Origin: Gari tellinella | Taxonomy: Eukaryota; Mollusca; Bivalvia; Cardiida; Psammobiidae | NCBI GenBank assembly: GCA_922989275.2 | Contig: OV277862.1 | Location: forward strand, 69,701,832 to 69,765,831 | Reading direction: 5' to 3' | Length of the DNA stretch: 64,000 nt | In this document: one piece after another, positions 58,816-64,000 of the stretch | Layout of the letters: each line of letters begins with the position of its first letter | Position numbering within the stretch: the first letter of the stretch is position 1 | The notes under the pieces: model-generated | Seen by the model: only the letters and a program-made list of their open reading frames with translations | What the model was told of the DNA's origin: nothing | The model's database searches: none | Translations under genes and position numbers: made by a program

Positions 58816-58895
58816 ATAGCTGTAGCTATATTATTGATAATTGTTCATGATGAAAGATATTACTCTCACTGAGATGCTGGCTGAACCACATTATA

Positions 58896-59059
58896 CAGAG
58901 CTCCAGATAATGAGAGTACTTATTTCTATGGTGTCACTACTCATTAGTATCGTATCTTCGAGGCAATTCCAATTAGTAGTCACACCATAGTATTTGGTGC
59001 TGTAACAAACGAGAAAATGTTGTATTTGTTTAGTTTACTTCCTCTTATCTGGAGCCCTG
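58896..59059. mobile_element. Family J hAT-like MITE
   Basis: Ends CAGAGCTCCAGATAATG and CTTATCTGGAGCCCTG; interior ACTACTCATTAG palindrome as at 23084. Flanks ACATTATA and ACATCATT agree at six of eight positions. Confidence 0.75.
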
Positions 59060-59530
59060 ACATCATTTATGAATAGATAAAAAGACTGAAATTTGCACTG
59101 GGTCGTAAGAAAATGGAATCCTGACTTTTCAAACAGATCAGCTTCCGCAATCGATCTCTAACAGCAAAAATGAGTGCTTAATGCAGGAGCTAAGGAACTT
59201 TCTGAATTACTTGTCTCCTGCATAAAAGTGATAACTTTATTTAAAAATATAGGCTTACTTTGAGTTTTGCTGAAGAGAGAGTTGACTGAAGTTGTATTTT
59301 CTATAAATCATAAGTTGTACTGCGGGTGACATTGTGTGTTTTCCTTTGAACACGTCTCGTTTAGCATTATCTGTTTGTTATCACACTCTTTCTTTTCATT
59401 ATCTTTATTCAATAATGTTTGAAATTGTATGTTCGTTCAGAGTTTCATATTTAATCAGTAACTGTGGTCCAGGATTAGTATGTTGAATTCATCCTAATCT
59501 TTGACATTTGCAAGACCTCCCATCAGGGTT

Positions 59531-59671
59531 CATGCTTATGAAGCGTTTCAATTGAGTCTGAAATCGTTCTCAAGCATTTGTGGGTCAAATTTGAGCCTAG
59601 GCTCAAATCTGACCAATCAAATGCTTGAGAACACACTCTGACTCAACTGAAATGCTTTATAAGCACTGGGC
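59531..59671. repeat. Foldback related to 7019-7105
   Basis: Arms of about 65 bp include TTCTCAAGCATTTG and CAAATGCTTGAGAAC, flanked by TTGAGTC and GACTCAA. More complete outer arms than the first copy but more mismatches. Confidence 0.75.
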
Positions 59672-60599
59672 CTGAAATGAACATGTTGCAAATTGAAGTT
59701 TTTGTTCTTTCTTTCTTGCATTGTATGCATTATCTGAATGTCATGCCAATATAGGTGACACAGTGCTAGTATGTGAAGTACAGTAAATCAGGGTTCTACT
59801 TCAGTGGTTATCCGATTGTCCTAGACAAGTAAATATTGATTCAGGACCAGTCAATTTTCAATCTATTTTCCAACAGGACAACTTGCTGTTGTTTTGACTG
59901 AAAGATAGAAAAAAATGTTCGTCACTAATGCAGAACAAAAGCAATGAAAAAAAATCCTTTAGGAGCTTTTTTCATTGCTTTGGTCCTGCTTTAAGCAGTC
60001 TTTTATATTTAGAGGTCTTGCTTCTTCTGTGACAAAAATATATCACATCTGGACAAGTACTCATTGTTGAGACAAGTTTGTTTTGTTTTTATCCTTGTCT
60101 ATTTGAACAAGCTTAGTCTATATGTAATATTGAACATTGTAGTTAGGACAAAACTGTAACTGCTTTGATAATTTGTGATATTTTAAAAGGATTTATCAAA
60201 GTTGCACTGGAAAATATTAGAAAATTAAAAGGGACATATGTCAAATAATAAATGTTGATATTCATTCTGTTTGAAGAAATTTTGTATTCAAACATCATAC
60301 AGTGAAACCTTTCTCAAATGACTGGATTGTTCTGTCTTGAAGGCAGACAGCTGCCTAAAGCAGGATGTAAAGCAGACACCTGTAAACCATGTTTTTACTA
60401 CTCCAAACAAACTTGTCTGTAATCCAGCCTTGACAATGATTTGTCAGTTAAGCAAGACTTATTTTACTGACTGCTTGCTGTCGGTCATATGATTATTTCA
60501 TTGACAGGTTTTTCAATAGATTTTGTATTTTAATGACACTGGGGTAGTCATCAGAATGAAATAACATTCATTCATTTAGAAAAGAATAGCAAGAACTGC

Positions 60600-60802
60600 A
60601 GTCAAACCTGAGCTAAGTGACCACATGAAAGACGATATATTTGTAGTTCTTGTGACAGGTGGCAGCTTATTGCAGGACAAAAGTCATGCAGAAGGCTCCT
60701 AACGGAGCCTTCTGCATGACTTTTGTCCTGCTTTAAGCAGTCACCTGTCTTTAAAGATCACCATGCATCTGCAGTAAGTGGTTGCTTAACACAGGTTTGA
60801 CC
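60600..60802. mobile_element. Family F MITE, well preserved
   Basis: Ends CAGTCAAACCTGAGCTAAG and CTTAACACAGGTTTGACC. The hairpin has AAGTCATGCAGAAGGCTCC against its exact complement around TAACGG. Confidence 0.85.
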
Positions 60803-60954
60803 CTAAGAAGAGGCATTTGAAGTCTTGAATTTAGAGATAACAATGCTTCTTCGTTTATATTGACAGGTGTGACTAGTATTGTTAAATTTTTCTTATTTAA
60901 ACATGCTTAATATACATGTATCTTTAGAGGTGAAGTACTTCTGCTTTATCATAA

Positions 60955-61190
60955 GCAGGTGTCCCAAGTGACACATACTTGCATCTCTCTTGAGCAGTGT
61001 ACTTGTGAAAAGTTCACTTGGTTTATGCAGACAGTGTAGACCCAGAGCAGCGGGCTCTTAACGGAACTTTCTGATCAGAGTGCAGTGTTCATCATTTTGT
61101 AATATATTGTAAAAACACCTCCAAGTAGTCCAAAATGGACTAGACCTATTTGAGTAATTGTCCATTTGATATTTCAAGGGTGACAAGTTC
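60955..61190. mobile_element. Decayed family B MITE
   Basis: Contains GAGCAGTGTACTTGTG, GACAGTGTAGACCCAGAG, CAAAATGGACTAGACC and GTCCATTTGATATTTCAAGG in family B order. Confidence 0.6.
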
Positions 61191-61800
61191 ATTCTTAAAG
61201 TGCTAGTAGGTACTTGACATTAATTTATTAACAGTTAAGATACTGATAGGATGCCAAGCCAGTATAAGAAAATTGGCAGACAACGATTTTCAAAATTCAA
61301 CAGAATCATTTCCATAACTTCACTCGATAACTTTTTTGACATTTTTGTATCTGATTTCTTGGAACAGTTTCACAAACGCAAGTCATTTATTCTGTGTAAA
61401 AAGTGTAAGTCAGAAATTATGTCTATGTTTTCATTTAGATGAAATTTGAAAGTTTTATGTCATATCAGAAAAAGTTTATATAGATATGTGTTATGTCAAG
61501 ATTTACTTGTTAGGTGCCTGAATTTAGAACTAGAGACCATTTACAGATGGTGTGAGGATTGTGCAAAAGCTTGTGTAAATTTTGTATAACTTATATTTTA
61601 TGACTGGGTGATTGTTTTGTTATGTTTTGTTGCCTATTTCATGTGTGTCCCTGTAATGAGTTCTATATTTTTGTGAGCACTGCATATGTATCCTTTCCCA
61701 CTTAGCCGCCAGTACAAATCATCTATACCCATATGGTTCAGCGTATATAGCCCCTCTGTTTAGGCCACTCATAATGAGGGCTTGATTACATTGTTTATAA
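61191..61800. other. No recognised gene or repeat
   Basis: A 63-codon frame at 61251-61442 (lysine/phenylalanine-rich, one CKKC) has no recognised homologue and is probably chance or part of the VAP 3' UTR. Confidence 0.4.
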
Positions 61801-61804
61801 TACG

Positions 61805-62160
61805 TGGCTGCTATTTAAGCAGGATGAAAGTAAAGCAGATAGCTCCTAAGGGAGCTCTTTGCTTTATCATAACCCTGCTTTAACCCTTTACTTCCTAGCC
61901 TGTTTCTAGTTTTAAAGATGGGTGACCACTTATAGTAGGTTAAAAGTAAAGCAGAATGTGCCTTCAGGCACATTCTGCTTTACTTTCAGCCTGCTTGAAA
62001 CCATCATCTGCTGGGCTATGAAAATATTTATGATACACATTTATGACGATATAAATTGGAACTATTTTCTTCAGATGATGATATAAATTGGAACTATTTT
62101 CTTCAGTGGAGGAATAAATTAGAGACATAAAAATGTGTATCTATGGAGTAGAGGATAAAG
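61805..62160. mobile_element. Family A MITE inserted at TTAA in a D/F-type core
   Basis: The host core AGCAGATAGCTCCTAAGGG ends CCTGCTTTAA, where the A copy begins (61879). The A copy has a repeated ATATAAATTGGAACTATTTT segment near its right end. Confidence 0.7.
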
Positions 62161-62462
62161 GTACCGCTGGTCTTTAACCTTTAACAGTTTTAGTGAGTGA
62201 ATGTGTCATATGGAGCTTACATTGAGAAAAGTTTGAGGCCTCTTTTATGCCCTTCTGTGGGAGAAAAGAGTTGAGAATTGTAAACCTTTATAGAATGTAA
62301 TCAGAAACATACTTGTTTATGATATAAAACATATTCTCAGTAAGTTGAACAGTGGTGTTTCTATTCCATCAAAAGATCAACCATTTGTAATCCATTTGCA
62401 TTTTGAAATGTAAATGTTTCATAACTGTATGTGTATCACATGCATAGATTGTATGGTCAAAC

Positions 62463-62713
62463 TTAACTCTTTACTCCATAGCCTGTTTCTAGTATTGAAG
62501 ATAGGTGATCACCTAAATAAGGTTGAAAGTAAAGCAGGATGTGCCTTAAGGTACATTCTGCTTTACTTTCAATCTGCGTTAAGCTACCATCTGCTAGAAA
62601 ATAGAAAATGTTTCTTATGATACATATTCATGACTGTATAAATTGGGGACATTTTCTTCAGTGGAAGAATAAATTAAAGGTGTAAAATTTGTGTCAGTAG
62701 AGTAAAGGGTTAA
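62463..62713 (+). mobile_element. Family A MITE
   Basis: TTAACTCTTTACTCCATAG left, GAGTAAAGGGTTAA right; core GTGCCTTAAGGTAC. Confidence 0.85.
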
Positions 62714-63329
62714 CAATTTCAACTTTACCCTTTCACCAATGAAGATATGTTTTGAAGACCTATGCAAACAGTATGCAATCACTAAATATTGGGCCTGATC
62801 AAGGTCCAAATGCTTTATCATCACTAGAAATTTAGCTGGCAACATTTTCAGCATTAAGTGCTTGTGTGTCTTCAAGAGATGCCATATTCATTGTCCTGTA
62901 TTTAAAAGTTGTTGAACCAAGGTTTGACAGTAAAGTTGATTGATATTGGCCTTGTTCCGCCCTCTATATAAAAGTCAACCCCCACCACACTACAATAAGA
63001 AAGTAGTACCCGCCTAAGAACTCTTGTACATAAAACACAGAAGGCATTTCTGCTACCTGCTTTAAATTGTCACATGGAAACAGATTATGGGTTAAAGAAT
63101 AATGTTGGAAATGTAAAGTGGAATGAAATTTACCATTTCCTTGATGGATACAGAGCTACCCAGCCCATGGTGTATAATCCTTTATGCAGTGTTGAGTGTG
63201 AGATGGTGTCCCTTATTTGGAGTGTTTGCTTCATTTTCACACACATGTCTTTCTTCTGTTGAGCTTCCTCAAAGGTGTGGCAAAGTTTTGTTTATGTTGT
63301 AAAGAGAGGTTATTTTACAGTACAGTTAA

Positions 63330-63460
63330 ACCTATGTTAAATGGTCACTAAAACAATTGACAATTCTGCATAAAGGTAACAGCTTAATGCAGGGCAATTA
63401 CAATGTAAAAGCTGCCTTTTCTGCATTACTTTCTGGCCTGCATTATGCAGTAGTTTTGCC
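63330..63460. mobile_element. Family F fragment
   Basis: Left end CAGTTAAACCTATGTTAAAT and a short hairpin GTAAAAGCTGCC. Its right half is replaced or interrupted by the family H copy that follows. Confidence 0.5.
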
Positions 63461-63466
63461 TGTAGA

Positions 63467-63714
63467 CAGGGCTGCCATATGTTGATCATAAAAATCCTAA
63501 GATTTCAAATTTTCAAATGCAATTTTACTAATCATACTTTTACCCCATAGCCTGTTCCTTGTTTTGAAGACACATGGCTGCTTAAAACAGGTTGAAAGTA
63601 AAGCAGAATGCGCCTTAAGGCGCATTCTGCTTTACTTTCAGCCTGTTTTAAGCTACGATCTGCTAGGGAAAAAATCCGTATACTTAGGAAAAATCCGGAG
63701 AAATGGCAGCCCTG
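63467..63714. mobile_element. Family H MITE with A-type interior, perfect 6-bp duplication
   Basis: CAGGGCTGCCATATG and AAATGGCAGCCCTG ends, flanked by TGTAGA at 63461-63466 and 63715-63720. The left interior reads TACCCCATAGCCTG like family A, followed by the perfect hairpin GCGCCTTAAGGCGC. 63721-64000 shows nothing I recognise. Confidence 0.9.
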
Positions 63715-64000
63715 TGTAGAGGTTTCCTTGTTTCTTGATTGACCGGCTATGAAATATAGGTTTCACTGTATGATAGCGTACTAAAGTAGCGAGAGATAGC
63801 ATTTAAATGTATACACTGTTTTCTAAATTCAACTTAAGTAGTAAATCATGTAGTCATACAAATTGTTTTCATTATTACAGAACATTTTCATACTTTGACC
63901 AGTACATGTAGTTTGATTACATCACACCATTTTATGGTTTTTACTTCATTATTAAACTGTTAAAAGGGTTTTGTTTCCCCTGTCTTAGCCGTAAGTAAGA

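Overview
The window is animal nuclear DNA: AT-rich, with long introns, GT-AG splice junctions and a very dense load of short mobile elements. The gene content (EXOC2, CFAP418, VAP) and the style of the repeats (tRNA-derived SINEs with molluscan-looking tails, hundreds-of-bp palindromic MITEs) suggest a lophotrochozoan, most likely a bivalve mollusc. That placement is inference from recognition, not a search.

Three genes could be rebuilt exon by exon with consistent splice phases. (1) Positions 1-19833, plus strand: the last 19 coding exons of EXOC2 (Sec5, exocyst); the 5' part lies off the left edge. (2) Positions 30745-38806, minus strand: complete six-exon CFAP418 (C8orf37), 180 residues. 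(3) Positions 39194-56757, plus strand: complete seven-exon VAP (VAPA/VAPB type), 258 residues with MSP domain, coiled coil and C-terminal membrane anchor. CFAP418 and VAP are head to head, with 387 bp between start codons and a perfect palindromic NRF1-type site between them. The three genes are not one pathway: vesicle tethering, cilium/photoreceptor maintenance, and ER membrane contact sites. Regions 19834-30744 and 56758-64000 hold no other gene I can recognise; they are 3' UTR or intergenic DNA filled with repeats.

Most of the rest is mobile DNA. Names used below: family A (TTAA-flanked, about 250 bp, ends CCCATTACCCCATA, more than 25 copies); family B (TTAA-flanked, ends like CCCTTTGAACCCTAG); family C (TTAA-flanked, ends CCCTTAGCCCGCCA); family D (TA-flanked, ends like CAGTAAAACCTCTCTATTAC); family F (ends like CAGTCAAACCTGTGTTAA); family H (6-bp target duplication, ends CAGGGCTGCCAT); family J (8-bp target duplication, ends CAGAGCTCCAGA); family P (pogo/Tigger-like, TA, about 0.9-1.1 kb). 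Also present are tRNA-derived SINEs, a LINE 3' fragment, a Penelope-like fragment, and a 3.5-kb element with a 1-kb element inside it.

The most interesting structure is modularity. Families A, D, F and H have unrelated ends and different target duplications but carry recognisably the same palindromic core; B and C share a second core. Several copies are hybrids with one family's left end and another's right end. Because the cores contain TTAA, TTAA elements repeatedly land inside other copies, giving nested insertions whose empty sites can be read from sister copies.
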